From NCBI RefSeq assembly GCF_019837165.1, contig NZ_JAGYHC010000001.1, positions 496,001-560,000 on the forward strand: a DNA stretch of 64,000 nt, written 5' to 3'. The notes under the pieces were generated by a model. It searched no databases. It saw only the letters and a list, made by a program, of their open reading frames with translations, and had not been told where the DNA came from. This DNA is from Virgibacillus sp. NKC19-3 (GTDB taxonomy: Bacteria; Bacillota; Bacilli; Bacillales; Amphibacillaceae). How positions within the stretch are numbered: position 1 is the stretch's first letter; every line of letters starts with the position of its first letter. Positions 1 to 9,989 of the stretch are shown here, piece after piece. Both the position numbers and the translations under genes were made by a program.

Positions 1-51
1 ACCAGCTATAATTTGATTTTCCTCTATAATCTACGTAACGATAAGCTTCCG

Positions 52-1941
52 TTACGCCTTCACCGTTTTCAAAAGCCATTCACCTTGTTTCAATTGGTCG
101 GTCCCATCATTCGCACGTACATCCTGATAATCGGAGCTATTTGTTACGATGACAGGGGTAACTGTTGGATACCCGGCCTGTTTAATCTTTTCGATATCAC
201 ATGCAATAAGCAGGTCTCCTTGTTTGATTTCTTGTCCCTGTTCAACTTGTGCTTCGAAATATTTTCCTTCCAGATTTACAGTATCTAAACCAACATGAAT
301 TAATAACTCCAGCCCTTCTTCTGAACGTAGACCAATCGCATGCTTTGTTTCAAATAGTGAAACAACCGATCCATCAAAAGGAGCAATAACCTTTCCATTC
401 GCTGGTTCAATTGCTACTCCTTGTCCTAAGAGGCCTTCTGCAAAGGTTGGATCGCTTACCTCTTGAAGTGGGATCATTTTTCCCTCTACCGGACTTTTCA
501 CTATTGTCTCGTTGACAGTAGATTGCTGTTCATCCTTATCGGAAGGCACCACGTCTGGTTCCGTTTTTTGCTTTTTCTTTTCTATATCTTTAAAACCTAG
601 TACAAAGGTGAGTATCATTGTAACTGCTATGGTGATTACCAATCCGATAATGAGATAGATAAATCTTGGACCACTAAAGACAGGCAGACTGGTTAACCCT
701 GGTAACACGAACGCAGATGCAGTTACGCCGAATCCCGTTATAAATGCTCCCCCAATTCCAGAACCAATTAATGCTGCAATAAATGGTTTTTTCAACCGTA
801 AGTTCACACCATACATAGCCGGTTCCGTAATTCCAAGGAAGGCGGAAATAGTAGAAGATGCAGCTATTGTTTTCAAATCTCTATTTTGCGTCTTTATAAA
901 TACGGCAAGAGCTGCTGCAGCTTGTCCCATATTCGCCATAAGAAATACGGGAACCAAATAATCAAATCCAAGAACTGTAACATTTTGTATAGCGATGGGC
1001 ATTAATCCATAATGCATACCGACAATAACTAATAGCGGGCGTGTAGCTCCAAGCAGTCCTCCTGCAAGAACGCCAACATGTTCAAAGAGCCACGTAATTC
1101 CATCCGCCAATCCTACACCAAGATATGACCCCAACGGGCCAATTGCTACCAGTTGGAAAGGAATCATAATGAGTAAAACAATAGTAGGTGTAAAAATAAT
1201 TCGAACTGCACTTGGCATGATTGCATCTACCCATCTATTTACGTAACTTAATAGCCATACGGCAATAATGATGGGAATAACGGTGGAGCTATAATCGATA
1301 AACGGTACGGGCAACCCAAATAACGATAGCCCTTCTGCTCCACCCTCCGCAATAGCTTGTGCTCCTTCAATCAATGTTGGATACATGAACCCACCGGCGA
1401 GTGCCAGGGCAATAAATTCGTTCGTTTTGAATTTCTTTGCAGCTGATACAGCAAGAAAGAAAGGCAAAAAGTAGAATACGGCGTCTGCCACAATATTTAA
1501 AACAGATACAATATCACTATCTTCAGGAGCCCATTCCAATGTAGTCACTAAGCCCAAGATTCCCTTTACTAATCCGGCACCAGCAATCGCTGGAATAATT
1601 GGTGTAAAAATGGAGGCGATCATTTCAAAGAAACGTCCGATAATATTTCCCGCTTTTTCTTCTTCTTGTGCAGCGTTGTCACTTTCCTCGCTACTAAAAT
1701 TTCCTTGTTTCTCTATTTCCTTGTACACCTTTCCAACTTCATTACCGATCACTACTTGGAATTGTCCACTTTGAATTTGAACTTGTATGACGCCATCAAG
1801 TGATTCAATCGTTTCTTTTTCTGCTAAATCATTATTTTTTAAATTGAAACGTAATCTTGTGTAGCAATGGGTAACACTTCCCACGTTTTCTTTGCCCCCA
1901 ACGAGGGAAAGAATGTCCTTAGCTAACTGTTTTTGATTCAT
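52..1941 (-). CDS. bglP: PTS beta-glucoside transporter, fused EIIBCA
   Basis: Imports and phosphorylates aryl-beta-glucosides or cellobiose-type sugars at the membrane. The 629 residues hold an N-terminal EIIB domain with the phosphorylated cysteine at residue 26 (HCYTRLRF), a hydrophobic EIIC domain of about ten membrane segments (about 100-460), a charged linker, and a C-terminal Glc-type EIIA domain with the two histidines of KHAIG and LLIHVG. Length and B-C-A order match the BglP family. It lies 90 bases downstream of a 6-phospho-beta-glucosidase on the same strand, so the imported phosphosugar is probably cleaved by that enzyme. The start has a good ribosome site (AGGAGCG about 7 bases upstream). 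The exact sugar cannot be read from sequence. Confidence 0.93.
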   Translation of the reverse strand: MNQKQLAKDILSLVGGKENVGSVTHCYTRLRFNLKNNDLAEKETIESLDGVIQVQIQSGQFQVVIGNEVGKVYKEIEKQGNFSSEESDNAAQEEEKAGNIIGRFFEMIASIFTPIIPAIAGAGLVKGILGLVTTLEWAPEDSDIVSVLNIVADAVFYFLPFFLAVSAAKKFKTNEFIALALAGGFMYPTLIEGAQAIAEGGAEGLSLFGLPVPFIDYSSTVIPIIIAVWLLSYVNRWVDAIMPSAVRIIFTPTIVLLIMIPFQLVAIGPLGSYLGVGLADGITWLFEHVGVLAGGLLGATRPLLVIVGMHYGLMPIAIQNVTVLGFDYLVPVFLMANMGQAAAALAVFIKTQNRDLKTIAASSTISAFLGITEPAMYGVNLRLKKPFIAALIGSGIGGAFITGFGVTASAFVLPGLTSLPVFSGPRFIYLIIGLVITIAVTMILTFVLGFKDIEKKKQKTEPDVVPSDKDEQQSTVNETIVKSPVEGKMIPLQEVSDPTFAEGLLGQGVAIEPANGKVIAPFDGSVVSLFETKHAIGLRSEEGLELLIHVGLDTVNLEGKYFEAQVEQGQEIKQGDLLIACDIEKIKQAGYPTVTPVIVTNSSDYQDVRANDGTDQLKQGEWLLKTVKA

Positions 1942-2031
1942 ACAAAACGCTCCTTTGGTCGTTGAAACGAGAAATAACTAACATGGATTCGTAGCATGAT
2001 ATGTTTTTAAACAACTATGCATATCACGTGT

Positions 2032-3447
2032 TTATAAATCTTCTCCATTAGAAGCAATAAGTTTTTGATACCAATGAAAGCTTTCTTTTTTTATTCTACG
2101 CATGTCTTTCAGGTCGAAATCCTCTCGATTCACGTAAACAAATCCGTAACGCTTTTCCATACCATTTCGACCACTGACAATGTCTATAAATGACCATGCG
2201 CAATAACCTAATACGGTTACACCATCATTGATTGCCGCCTTTACTTGTTTCATATGTTCCTTTAAATAAGAAATTCGATAATCGTCTTGGATGATGTCCT
2301 CTTCTTCCAATTTATCGTAAGCGCCAATGCCGTTTTCCGTAATGAAGATAGGTAGATTATAGCGATCATGAAGCTCGTTTAATGTTAATCGCAGTCCAAC
2401 AGGATCAATTTCCCATCCCCAGTCTGTAGCGGCAAGATTCTCATTTTTAACGACTTCAAATACACCAGCTTCCGCTTCAGGAAGAAGTGCTTTCTTTTGG
2501 TAACCAATTGGAAATTCCTCCGTAGCGGGGAAAGCACGTACTGCCTCAGAAAAGTAGTAATTTACTCCCAGCATGGTAGGCGGATATTGTTTCATTAACG
2601 CTAAATCTCCATCTTCTATTGTTGGGGTGAAATTCCGATCCTCTAGATAACGTTGGAAGCGGGGGCTATATTCCCCATAACAGTGTAAATCCATTAAATA
2701 ATTATTTTTAATGAGCATAGCATCTTTACTTGCAAGAATATCGTCCGGATGAGAGCTTGCCGGATGAATGATGGAATAGGAAATCGCAGGGCCAATCTTT
2801 CCTTCCATGCCTAAATCATGGAATGTTTTAATCGCAAGTGCGGTTGCGACACACATATGGTGATTAGCTTGATAGCCGAGTCTTAGCTGTTCATAATGAT
2901 TATCTCCCGTTAATCCCAAGCGTGATGGAATTCGTACGACATGATCTTGTTCATTAATCGTCAACCAGTATTTGACGCGGTCTCCATACGTTTTAAATAA
3001 GAATTCTGCATAAGCCCGGTAATCCTCGATACTTTTCCTTGATACCCATCCCCCATATTGCTCGACGAGACTTTGTGGGTAATCAAAGTGATATATGGTT
3101 ACTAATGGTTCAATATTATGTTTTATCAATTCATCAATTAATCGATTGTAAAATGCTACTCCCTTTTCATTAACCTCGCCATTCCCATTTGGGAAAATGC
3201 GTGTCCATGCAATGGAGAAACGGTAGACCTTCAAACCCAATTCTGCCATGAGTGCAACGTCCTCTTCTACACGATGATAATGATCGGAGGCGATGGAGAA
3301 GTCTGTAATAGTAGGATTTTTTTTAATCATATCGATGACAGAAAGTCCCTTTCCATCTTCTTTCGCTGCTCCCTCAACCTGGAAGGACGCAGTACCCGCT
3401 CCCCATAGGAAATTTGGATCAAATGACGTATAGGATTTATATTCCAT
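2032..3447 (-). CDS. bglH: 6-phospho-beta-glucosidase, glycoside hydrolase family 1
   Basis: Cytoplasmic enzyme expected to hydrolyse the phosphorylated beta-glucosides delivered by the adjacent PTS. The 471-residue protein is a full-length GH1 barrel: the N-terminal signature FLWGAGTASFQVEGA, the acid/base Glu166 in TINEQ, and the nucleophile Glu371 in FITENGIG. The C-terminal KKESFHWY segment is of the kind found in phospho-sugar-specific members. Length matches B. subtilis BglH (about 469). It is the middle gene of regulator, glucosidase, transporter, all on the minus strand. The name bglH is by analogy with the bglPH pair. Confidence 0.92.
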   Translation of the reverse strand: MEYKSYTSFDPNFLWGAGTASFQVEGAAKEDGKGLSVIDMIKKNPTITDFSIASDHYHRVEEDVALMAELGLKVYRFSIAWTRIFPNGNGEVNEKGVAFYNRLIDELIKHNIEPLVTIYHFDYPQSLVEQYGGWVSRKSIEDYRAYAEFLFKTYGDRVKYWLTINEQDHVVRIPSRLGLTGDNHYEQLRLGYQANHHMCVATALAIKTFHDLGMEGKIGPAISYSIIHPASSHPDDILASKDAMLIKNNYLMDLHCYGEYSPRFQRYLEDRNFTPTIEDGDLALMKQYPPTMLGVNYYFSEAVRAFPATEEFPIGYQKKALLPEAEAGVFEVVKNENLAATDWGWEIDPVGLRLTLNELHDRYNLPIFITENGIGAYDKLEEEDIIQDDYRISYLKEHMKQVKAAINDGVTVLGYCAWSFIDIVSGRNGMEKRYGFVYVNREDFDLKDMRRIKKESFHWYQKLIASNGEDL

Positions 3448-3600
3448 TATAAAGTTCCTCCCAATTATGAATAAGTATTGCGATGAAGAAGCGTTAAGGA
3501 AATAAATAGTCCATTACAACTTGCTATTTTTAACATGCCCTATTGCATCAATAACATCGATTATCTATCCGCTTCCAAAGCATGAAAGGATATATTATTA

Positions 3601-3615
3601 GCTTAACGCTTGCTT
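3601..3615 (-). promoter_or_regulatory. Possible catabolite-responsive element (CcpA)
   Basis: Read on the minus strand this is AAGCAAGCGTTAAGC, matching about 10 of 13 defined positions of the CcpA operator WTGNAARCGNWWWCA. It lies about 155 bases upstream of the phospho-beta-glucosidase start, in the only sizeable gap of the cluster. Carbon-catabolite control of bgl genes is established in Bacillus; this particular site is inferred. Confidence 0.3.
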
Positions 3616-3654
3616 TTCATTCAGTTTATAAGTCTAAGATACTAGGGAGGGCAT

Positions 3655-3705
3655 AAAAAAACCATTTAGTTTTTTTAACTAGTGAGCGAGAAAAAAACTA
3701 AATGG
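3655..3705 (-). terminator. Rho-independent terminator of the PRD regulator
   Basis: A perfect 15-bp inverted repeat (3662-3676 with 3691-3705) with a 14-base loop, followed on the minus strand by a run of six T. It begins 11 bases after the stop codon of the regulator at 3716-5611. It separates the regulator from bglH, so bglH-bglP probably has its own promoter in the 3448-3650 gap. Confidence 0.85.
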
Positions 3706-3715
3706 CTTCTATGGA

Positions 3716-5611
3716 TCAAAATATTTTTTTGAAATCAGGGTAGTTTTTGGCTTTTCCTAAAAGGCTACGTTGAGCTGGATCCATTAAAAATCGAATACAG
3801 TGGTAATAGGAACGAGCAAAAGCATCATCATTTTTATAGAAGAGCGAGATAATGATCATATGGATCGATTTATTTCGATACGTCATACGCTTTGGCAATT
3901 TACCAATAATGATTTTTGACTTCCCTGGATGATTCATCATAAAAGAAACATGCGCTATTTTCGTATCATTCGGTATAAAATGATTATCCATCACATCGTC
4001 ATCCAATGCTTCTTGAGAACCAACCTGTTCGAGAAGATAACGGACGCAATCATCGAGTTCTATCAACTTTTCAGGAATCTGAATGAAGTGATCTTGGCCA
4101 ATCGCGATGTTTTCCATCTCTCTTAATTTCCTTCGTTTAGCCTGTGTTAAGTAATCATGTAGAAGTGATTGTAAGAAATCTTGCTCTGCCTTGCCAAACA
4201 AAGACTGAATGAAAATAACATCTTGGTTATGGTTTATATTAATTTGTTCTGTCGTTAAAACTACATCAATAGCTTTTAAAAATAATGCATTATTTTCTTC
4301 AAATACGTATCTCGGGATCGTGTTTACGATTTGTACAGATGTCCCCATCAAGCGGTCGATCTCAGATACAATCCATTTTACGAGTGCAGTGTGTTCATCT
4401 GAAATTAATAATAATTGTAAAGCTGGCTCTTCTGTTTCCACAAAATCGCCTAGAAAGAGTGTAATATAAGCAAGTTCTGCGTCCGAATAAGAGATTCCCA
4501 TATTCCTTAAATAAGGTTGGCAAAAGGCGACAATACTAGATGTCATTGGAAACATTCGATTAATTTGGCGTTTATAAAAGTTCGTATAATCATGTCCATT
4601 CTTCATCCGTTGGTTTAATTGATTTATATAAAACGTAAAATCGGTCTCAAAATTTGGATACTTCATTAAATCAATCTGGAAAAAATCCTTTATAACATAT
4701 GTGAATAACGATACAATTTGCCGATCTACTAAATTCCATTCTTCATTTGTATAGGGGGATAGGTGGTTTTGCTCCATGATGAATTGTTGAATATAGATCA
4801 TATCAGCTTTCGTAAAAGCTATATCGACTTCTGCTTTTAACCGCTTCTCTAATTCTTTCATGATTGGTAATAGTGATTCACCTGGTCGGTGGCGTGTTAT
4901 ACCATATCCTAACTGATTTCGAACCGCAGTAATAAACAAGGTGGCGCTTACTAATCCAAACGCTTTCCCGGAAATGATAAATTGATGTTTCACCATAATT
5001 TCCTTTAAAATGTTATTCATGTTGGAATAGGTTTCGGATATGCCGAAGTGTTCTTCAGGAAATAAATAGCGTAACGTCATTTCTACATTTAACCCTTGGA
5101 CAATCATCTTAGCTAAGAAGTAACGAAAGTCCTCTTCACTTCCTTCAAATTTCAAGCCTTTTGTACTAGAAACGATAAAACGGATACCAGCTATTCTGCT
5201 AATAATCTTTTTAATTTCTGTGATATCTAAATTAATCGTTGATTTGGAAACATAAAGTTTTTCAGCAAGTTCCTCCATACTCACATAATCCGATTCAAAG
5301 GAAAGCAAGCCCATAATCATATAAATCCGATCCCAAATAACATGATTTTCATTATTATTTTTATCCACAAATATTGGGTTTACGAATAGCTTTTTTATCG
5401 TTTCCTTTTTTTCCTCTTTTATAGAACATTGTCCTTTTTTGGATATTTGTACTTGAGCATTCCTTTTAGAAAGGATACTATTTATATTTTCTAACTCTGC
5501 TCGAACGGTACGAATAGAAACTTGCATCATATCAGCAAGTAAGTCAAGTTTAATCGGCATGTTGGTATAAAGAATATACGATAAGATAATTTTTTGACGT
5601 TTACTGAACAT
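3716..5611 (-). CDS. PRD-containing transcriptional regulator with PTS EIIB/EIIA-like domains (LicR/MtlR type)
   Basis: Probable phosphorylation-controlled activator of the neighbouring bgl genes. The 631 residues show an N-terminal helix-turn-helix of the Mga/DeoR type (about 5-60), a second HTH (about 90-150), two PRD modules (about 180-400), an EIIB-like segment (about 405-490) and a C-terminal EIIA-like region. This order is that of LicR/MtlR activators rather than BglG antiterminators, which lack HTH domains. In the family, HPr and the cognate EII phosphorylate PRD and EII-like domains to set activity. Position just upstream of bglH-bglP on the same strand supports the assignment. The inducing sugar is unknown. 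Confidence 0.85.
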   Translation of the reverse strand: MFSKRQKIILSYILYTNMPIKLDLLADMMQVSIRTVRAELENINSILSKRNAQVQISKKGQCSIKEEKKETIKKLFVNPIFVDKNNNENHVIWDRIYMIMGLLSFESDYVSMEELAEKLYVSKSTINLDITEIKKIISRIAGIRFIVSSTKGLKFEGSEEDFRYFLAKMIVQGLNVEMTLRYLFPEEHFGISETYSNMNNILKEIMVKHQFIISGKAFGLVSATLFITAVRNQLGYGITRHRPGESLLPIMKELEKRLKAEVDIAFTKADMIYIQQFIMEQNHLSPYTNEEWNLVDRQIVSLFTYVIKDFFQIDLMKYPNFETDFTFYINQLNQRMKNGHDYTNFYKRQINRMFPMTSSIVAFCQPYLRNMGISYSDAELAYITLFLGDFVETEEPALQLLLISDEHTALVKWIVSEIDRLMGTSVQIVNTIPRYVFEENNALFLKAIDVVLTTEQININHNQDVIFIQSLFGKAEQDFLQSLLHDYLTQAKRRKLREMENIAIGQDHFIQIPEKLIELDDCVRYLLEQVGSQEALDDDVMDNHFIPNDTKIAHVSFMMNHPGKSKIIIGKLPKRMTYRNKSIHMIIISLFYKNDDAFARSYYHCIRFLMDPAQRSLLGKAKNYPDFKKIF

Positions 5612-5774
5612 CTTTGAACACTACTTTCTCCACTTTTTAAAATCATACAAAAACGTTATTCTTTTTCAAAGGTTCATATCAGGCTTTTATTGTACTCCTG
5701 TTTATATTGTGTATCAACAACACAAATCAACCCGAATGTTTATCGTTGGCTGTTGTTAAAAACACGTTTAAAAT

Positions 5775-5793
5775 TACCCTGTAGGGGTATAAT
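5775..5793 (+). promoter_or_regulatory. CsoR-like operator overlapping a -10 box
   Basis: TACCCTGTAGGGGTA (5775-5789) is a GC-centred pseudo-palindrome of the type bound by CsoR. Its right end runs into TATAAT (5788-5793), the likely -10 of the copB promoter, so binding would block polymerase. Three 15-base relatives occur at 16781, 16893 and 19554, the last in front of csoR itself. Copper-responsive repression of copB is inferred. Confidence 0.7.
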
Positions 5794-5842
5794 ACAAACA
5801 GATATATGATGCATTACAATAAGTTAGGAGTGCGTGATAGCA

Positions 5843-7942
5843 ATGGTAAAACATGAAGATGAAAAACACGAGCACAGTGAACACCATTTCCACAACCAGG
5901 ACCATTCCCATGAACATGCAATCAGTCATGATCAACATGATGAGAAACATAGCCATGATAGTCATGGAGGACATGATCATGGTGGTCATGGTCATCATCA
6001 TGATCACGGGGATATGGTCGGAGACTTTAAGAAACGATTCTTTCTATCTCTCCTTATTACCATTCCGATTCTCGCTCTATCACCTATGATTCAAGGTTTC
6101 ATGGGGGTCGATTGGCGTTTTGCCGGTGATATGTATATTTTATTTGCGTTATCAACCGTTGTATTTTTCTATGGCGGCTGGCCATTTTTAACAGGGGCAA
6201 TCGGTGAATTGAAAGAGAAGAATCCTGGAATGATGACACTCATTGGGCTAGCTATCGCTATAGCTTATGGATACAGCACGATGGTTGTATTTGGCTGGCA
6301 AGGTGATCAGTTATTCTGGGAATTGGCCACATTGGTTGATATTATGTTGCTCGGTCATTGGATTGAAATGCGATCGGTGATGGGTGCTTCTAATGCGCTC
6401 GAACAATTGGTGAAACTCATGCCAAATGAAGCACATCGATTAGATGAAAATGATCAAATACAGGATGTGCTTTTATCTAAGTTGAAACACAATGACCGGG
6501 TACTTGTAAAACCGGGTGAGAAGATCCCTGTAGATGGGGCAATCACGGATGGGAGTTCAGCTGTTGATGAGTCTATGCTGACTGGAGAATCGGTGCCGGT
6601 TGAAAAAGCGAATGGTGATGAAGTCATCGGTGGATCCATTAATAAAGAAGGATCACTTACCATACAGGTTGAGAAAACAGGAGAAGATTCCTATTTATCA
6701 CAGGTTATTACAATGGTAAAGGAAGCACAGGAATCTAAATCTAAAACCCAGGATTTGACGAATAGGGCAGCAAAATGGCTATTTTACTTAGCACTAGCTG
6801 CTGGTTTGGTAACCTTATTTATTTGGATGCTGCTGGGATATACGTTTGATGTTGCAATCGAGCGAATGGTTACTGTAATGGTTATTACTTGTCCGCATGC
6901 GCTCGGGTTAGCAGCACCTCTTGTTGTAGCAGTTTCCACATCTATTTCTGCCCAAAAAGGATTGCTAATCCGGAACCGTGCTAATTTTGAAGGGGCACGG
7001 AATTTGAATGCTGTTGTGTTTGATAAAACAGGTACACTGACAAAAGGTGAATTTGGTGTAACAGATATCGTGTCGAGTGAGGGGTATAGCGAAGGTGACG
7101 TTTTAACCTATGCAGCTACGATCGAGCAAAATTCGGAACATCCGATAGCAACTGGAATTGAGAAGGAAGCGAAGGAACAAGATATTGCGTTAGGGAATTT
7201 AGCTGACTTCGAGTCGATAACAGGAAAGGGAATTCAAGGGAATGTGGACGGAAGAAAAGTAAATGTCGTCAGCCCGGGTTATGTAACTACGAATAATTTT
7301 AGCTACGATCAGCAGTTGTTTAATGGGATGTCGGAAGAAGGGAAAACCGTTGTATTTGTTCTGCTTGAAGACGAATTGATCGGGATGATTGCATTAGCAG
7401 ACATCGTTCGTGAAACAGCAAAAGAAGCAATCGCATCATTGAAGGAAAATGGAATACATTCCATCATGCTAACAGGAGACAATAAAAAGGTGGCAAACTG
7501 GGTAGCAAAACAACTGGATATCGATGAGGTTTATGCAGAAGTTTTACCAGATGACAAAGCAAATCAGGTCAAGAAGATCAAAGAAAAAGGTTGGAGCGTT
7601 GCGATGACGGGTGATGGTGTAAACGATGCACCGGCCTTGGCGACAGCTGACTTAGGTATTGCCATCGGTGCAGGCACAGACGTAGCAATGGAAACAGCAG
7701 ATGTCGTGCTTGTGAAAAGCAACCCGAATGATGTTGTGGCATTGATGGATTTATCGAAAAAAACGTACCGGAAAATGGTACAGAATCTATGGTGGGCGAC
7801 AGGCTACAACATTTTTGCCATACCACTAGCAGCAGGCGTGTTAGCTCCGATTGGCATTATATTGAGCCCGGCAGTAGGGGCCGTATTGATGAGTTTGAGC
7901 ACCATAATTGTTGCGATAAATGCGAAGTTATTAAAAGCATAA
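5843..7942 (+). CDS. copB: Copper-exporting P1B-type ATPase with CPH motif (CopB class)
   Basis: Membrane pump for copper or silver export. The N-terminus (first ~60 residues) is a very His-rich tail ([11 protein letters not shown] type) instead of a CxxC metal-binding domain. The ion-channel motif is CPH at about 350-352, diagnostic of the P1B-3 (CopB) class. [15 protein letters not shown] (Asp394 phosphorylated), SEHPIA and GDGVNDAP motifs are all intact. About 699 residues, full length. Two starts are possible: GTG at 5834 (AGGAG only 3 bases away) or ATG at 5843 (12 bases away); ATG is preferred. A CsoR-like operator overlaps the promoter, and a YdhK lipoprotein follows 72 bases downstream. 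Confidence 0.92.
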   Translation: MVKHEDEKHEHSEHHFHNQDHSHEHAISHDQHDEKHSHDSHGGHDHGGHGHHHDHGDMVGDFKKRFFLSLLITIPILALSPMIQGFMGVDWRFAGDMYILFALSTVVFFYGGWPFLTGAIGELKEKNPGMMTLIGLAIAIAYGYSTMVVFGWQGDQLFWELATLVDIMLLGHWIEMRSVMGASNALEQLVKLMPNEAHRLDENDQIQDVLLSKLKHNDRVLVKPGEKIPVDGAITDGSSAVDESMLTGESVPVEKANGDEVIGGSINKEGSLTIQVEKTGEDSYLSQVITMVKEAQESKSKTQDLTNRAAKWLFYLALAAGLVTLFIWMLLGYTFDVAIERMVTVMVITCPHALGLAAPLVVAVSTSISAQKGLLIRNRANFEGARNLNAVVFDKTGTLTKGEFGVTDIVSSEGYSEGDVLTYAATIEQNSEHPIATGIEKEAKEQDIALGNLADFESITGKGIQGNVDGRKVNVVSPGYVTTNNFSYDQQLFNGMSEEGKTVVFVLLEDELIGMIALADIVRETAKEAIASLKENGIHSIMLTGDNKKVANWVAKQLDIDEVYAEVLPDDKANQVKKIKEKGWSVAMTGDGVNDAPALATADLGIAIGAGTDVAMETADVVLVKSNPNDVVALMDLSKKTYRKMVQNLWWATGYNIFAIPLAAGVLAPIGIILSPAVGAVLMSLSTIIVAINAKLLKA

Positions 7943-8014
7943 GTTCATATGTTTAAGCATGGAGAAAGTTGGTACATTGGTAGTTCTAACATACTAGAGT
8001 AGAGGATGGACGTT

Positions 8015-8599
8015 ATGAAAAAGAAGATAGTACTAGGGTTAATTGTTTTAATTCCAGCAATGGTTTTAGCAGCTTGCAGCGGAAATGAAGAAGGAACGGA
8101 ATCAAATGGAAATAAGAATGAAGAAGCGTCTGATTCTATGGAAGGGATGGATCATGCCGGCATGGATCATTCAAGTTCAGGTGAGGTGCCGGAAGATTTG
8201 GAGCGGGCTGAAAATCCTTCCTATCCCGTGGATAGTGAAGCAACAATAAACGCAAACCATATGGGGGGTATGGATGGTGCTGTAGCAACGATTACAGGTG
8301 CATATGAAACCACAGTTTATACAGTTTCATATACCCCAACAACAGGAGGCGCGTCAGTGGAAGATCACAAATGGGTTATTCATGAAGAAATTAAAAATGC
8401 CGGAGAAAAGCCCTTTGAAGCTGGAGATGAAGTTGTATTAAATGCGGACCATATGGAAGGAATGGATGGGGCAACAGCTACTATTAATTCAGCTGAGCAA
8501 ACAATAGTATATATGGTGAGTTACACAGATACAGAAACTGGTAATGAAGTTACTAATCACAAATGGGTAACAGAAAGCGAACTTTCCCCAGTGGAATAA
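8015..8599 (+). CDS. ydhK: YdhK-family lipoprotein with two DUF1541 repeats
   Basis: Predicted extracellular membrane-anchored lipoprotein of unknown function, often near copper-resistance genes. It has a signal peptide with lipobox LAAC, a Met/His-rich linker (MEGMDHAGMDHS) that could bind copper, then two tandem homologous domains, each starting with NA(N/D)HM-GMDGA and ending with HKWV. The start ATG at 8015 is chosen because GAGG at 8002-8005 is 9 bases upstream; the in-frame ATG at 8006 overlaps that site. It probably shares the CsoR-like promoter of copB. Extracellular Cu(I) scavenging is inferred from composition and context. Confidence 0.85.
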   Translation: MKKKIVLGLIVLIPAMVLAACSGNEEGTESNGNKNEEASDSMEGMDHAGMDHSSSGEVPEDLERAENPSYPVDSEATINANHMGGMDGAVATITGAYETTVYTVSYTPTTGGASVEDHKWVIHEEIKNAGEKPFEAGDEVVLNADHMEGMDGATATINSAEQTIVYMVSYTDTETGNEVTNHKWVTESELSPVE

Positions 8600-8674
8600 A
8601 CATCCTGATTAACTATTTATGTAATAGAACATACTGGTAAGCTGTATGCCTTCATAGAGCACATGCGGTTTGAT

Positions 8675-8715
8675 AAGGAGGGAAGCCTGAAACAAGGTTT
8701 TCCCTCCTTCATTAG
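8675..8715. terminator. Stem-loop between convergent genes
   Basis: A perfect 10-bp inverted repeat AAGGAGGGAA / TTCCCTCCTT (8675-8684 with 8700-8709) in the gap between ydhK and the convergent amidase gene. The tail is only weakly T-rich on either side, so it may end both transcripts inefficiently. Confidence 0.55.
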
Positions 8716-8740
8716 TTGGTTTATGATGTGACATTCGAGT

Positions 8741-9736
8741 CTAATTAAAATAGTCTTCCAATCCAGTGACAATGCCCTTGGCGGCTTTTTCTTGATAGTT
8801 ATCCGTTTGAACCAGCTCCCGTTCTTCGGGGTTGCTAATGAAACCAAGTTCAATTAATAAAGCCGGTTGGGTGTTAGCTGTTAATACTTCATAATCCGCT
8901 TGCCTCGCCCCACGATCATGGAGGCCTGTGTAATGGATCAGTGATTGCTGAATGGTATCAGCAAGCCTCTGGCTCATACCCCCAACGTCATAAAAGGTAT
9001 GAATTCCACGTATCGATTGGTCTTCGAATGTATTATAATGCAGACTGATAAACGCATCAGCATTGGTAGAATTACTCATTTGCACCCGCTCTCCCAACGA
9101 AATAAACGTATCATCGGTACGTGTCAATGTAACGGAGGCTCCTTTATCATGTAACTGTTCTTCGACCCTTATCCCCGTAGATAGTGCTAATGTCTTTTCC
9201 TGTACCTCTGATCGAATAGCACCGGAATCTTTTCCGCCGTGCCCTGGGTCAATCACAAAATGATAATCAGACAGTGTATTGTCACTATGCTGCTTTTCTT
9301 GACTAGCTTGATTTTCTTCTCTCTCCTTCGTTTCGGCAGCTGATTCTTCCTGTTCGGATGCTGCATCATTATCGTTTTGATCGGGTTCTGTTTCAGACGC
9401 TTCTTTTTCTGTGTTTAATTGCACCTCCGATGTTTCATTTGGATCTGATATTGTACCGTTTGTAGAGTTATTTCCTTCATCAAGTAAGTGTAAAGCGACC
9501 CATCCTTCTTCACCATTATAAAATGTCTTTCCCCACCCATGTGATTCTTGAAAAATAGTAACGTTTGCACCGTTTTTCAGTTCAGCCAGGATGATTGCAT
9601 CTGGGTCTGGTGCATTCCTTAAGTTTAGTGTTTTTGAATCGACGTTGTATAATTGTCCACTTTCGGCTTGAGCCGTTGGTAGAAAACTACATAGAAAAAC
9701 GAGAAAACTAATACCTATAATAATGGTTTTTTTCAT
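8741..9736 (-). CDS. Secreted N-acetylmuramoyl-L-alanine amidase (SH3b + Amidase_3)
   Basis: Exported cell-wall hydrolase cleaving the MurNAc-L-Ala bond. Layout: signal peptide (about 1-24, ending AQA), a bacterial SH3 domain (about 27-85) with the NLRNAPDPDA signature, an acidic low-complexity Glu/Ser/Asn linker (about 90-160), then a zinc amidase domain with VIDPGHGGKDSG, the SLHYNTF motif and the late Glu of LLIELGFISN. ATG at 9736 is chosen (GGAGG 8 bases upstream); the TTG at 9751 lies within that ribosome-site region. Divergent from another wall hydrolase at 9990. The very acidic linker fits a salt-adapted secreted protein. Confidence 0.9.
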   Translation of the reverse strand: MKKTIIIGISFLVFLCSFLPTAQAESGQLYNVDSKTLNLRNAPDPDAIILAELKNGANVTIFQESHGWGKTFYNGEEGWVALHLLDEGNNSTNGTISDPNETSEVQLNTEKEASETEPDQNDNDAASEQEESAAETKEREENQASQEKQHSDNTLSDYHFVIDPGHGGKDSGAIRSEVQEKTLALSTGIRVEEQLHDKGASVTLTRTDDTFISLGERVQMSNSTNADAFISLHYNTFEDQSIRGIHTFYDVGGMSQRLADTIQQSLIHYTGLHDRGARQADYEVLTANTQPALLIELGFISNPEERELVQTDNYQEKAAKGIVTGLEDYFN

Positions 9737-9989
9737 AGAGCGTGCCTCCAATTCGTAGTTTGCTATATTGATAGGTTTGCCAATAAATGCTATCTGTATA
9801 CACCTGATGAACAGTCGATAAGTTTGAGAGTTTCAGAGAGAAGAACGAATACTAATGAAATAACGTTTAAACATGGCTATTTGTATCATCACTCAAAATA
9901 TATCTTAATCAGTAATTATTACAATTGACGTTCATAGAATAAGAATAGAAGAAACGTTCATAAATAATAAACATTGAAAGGAGATAAAC

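Noticed and set aside
5774-6007. Met-rich minus-strand frame opposite the copB His-rich region
   Set aside because: Shadow of the CAT/ATG-rich His codons; no ribosome site and no family.
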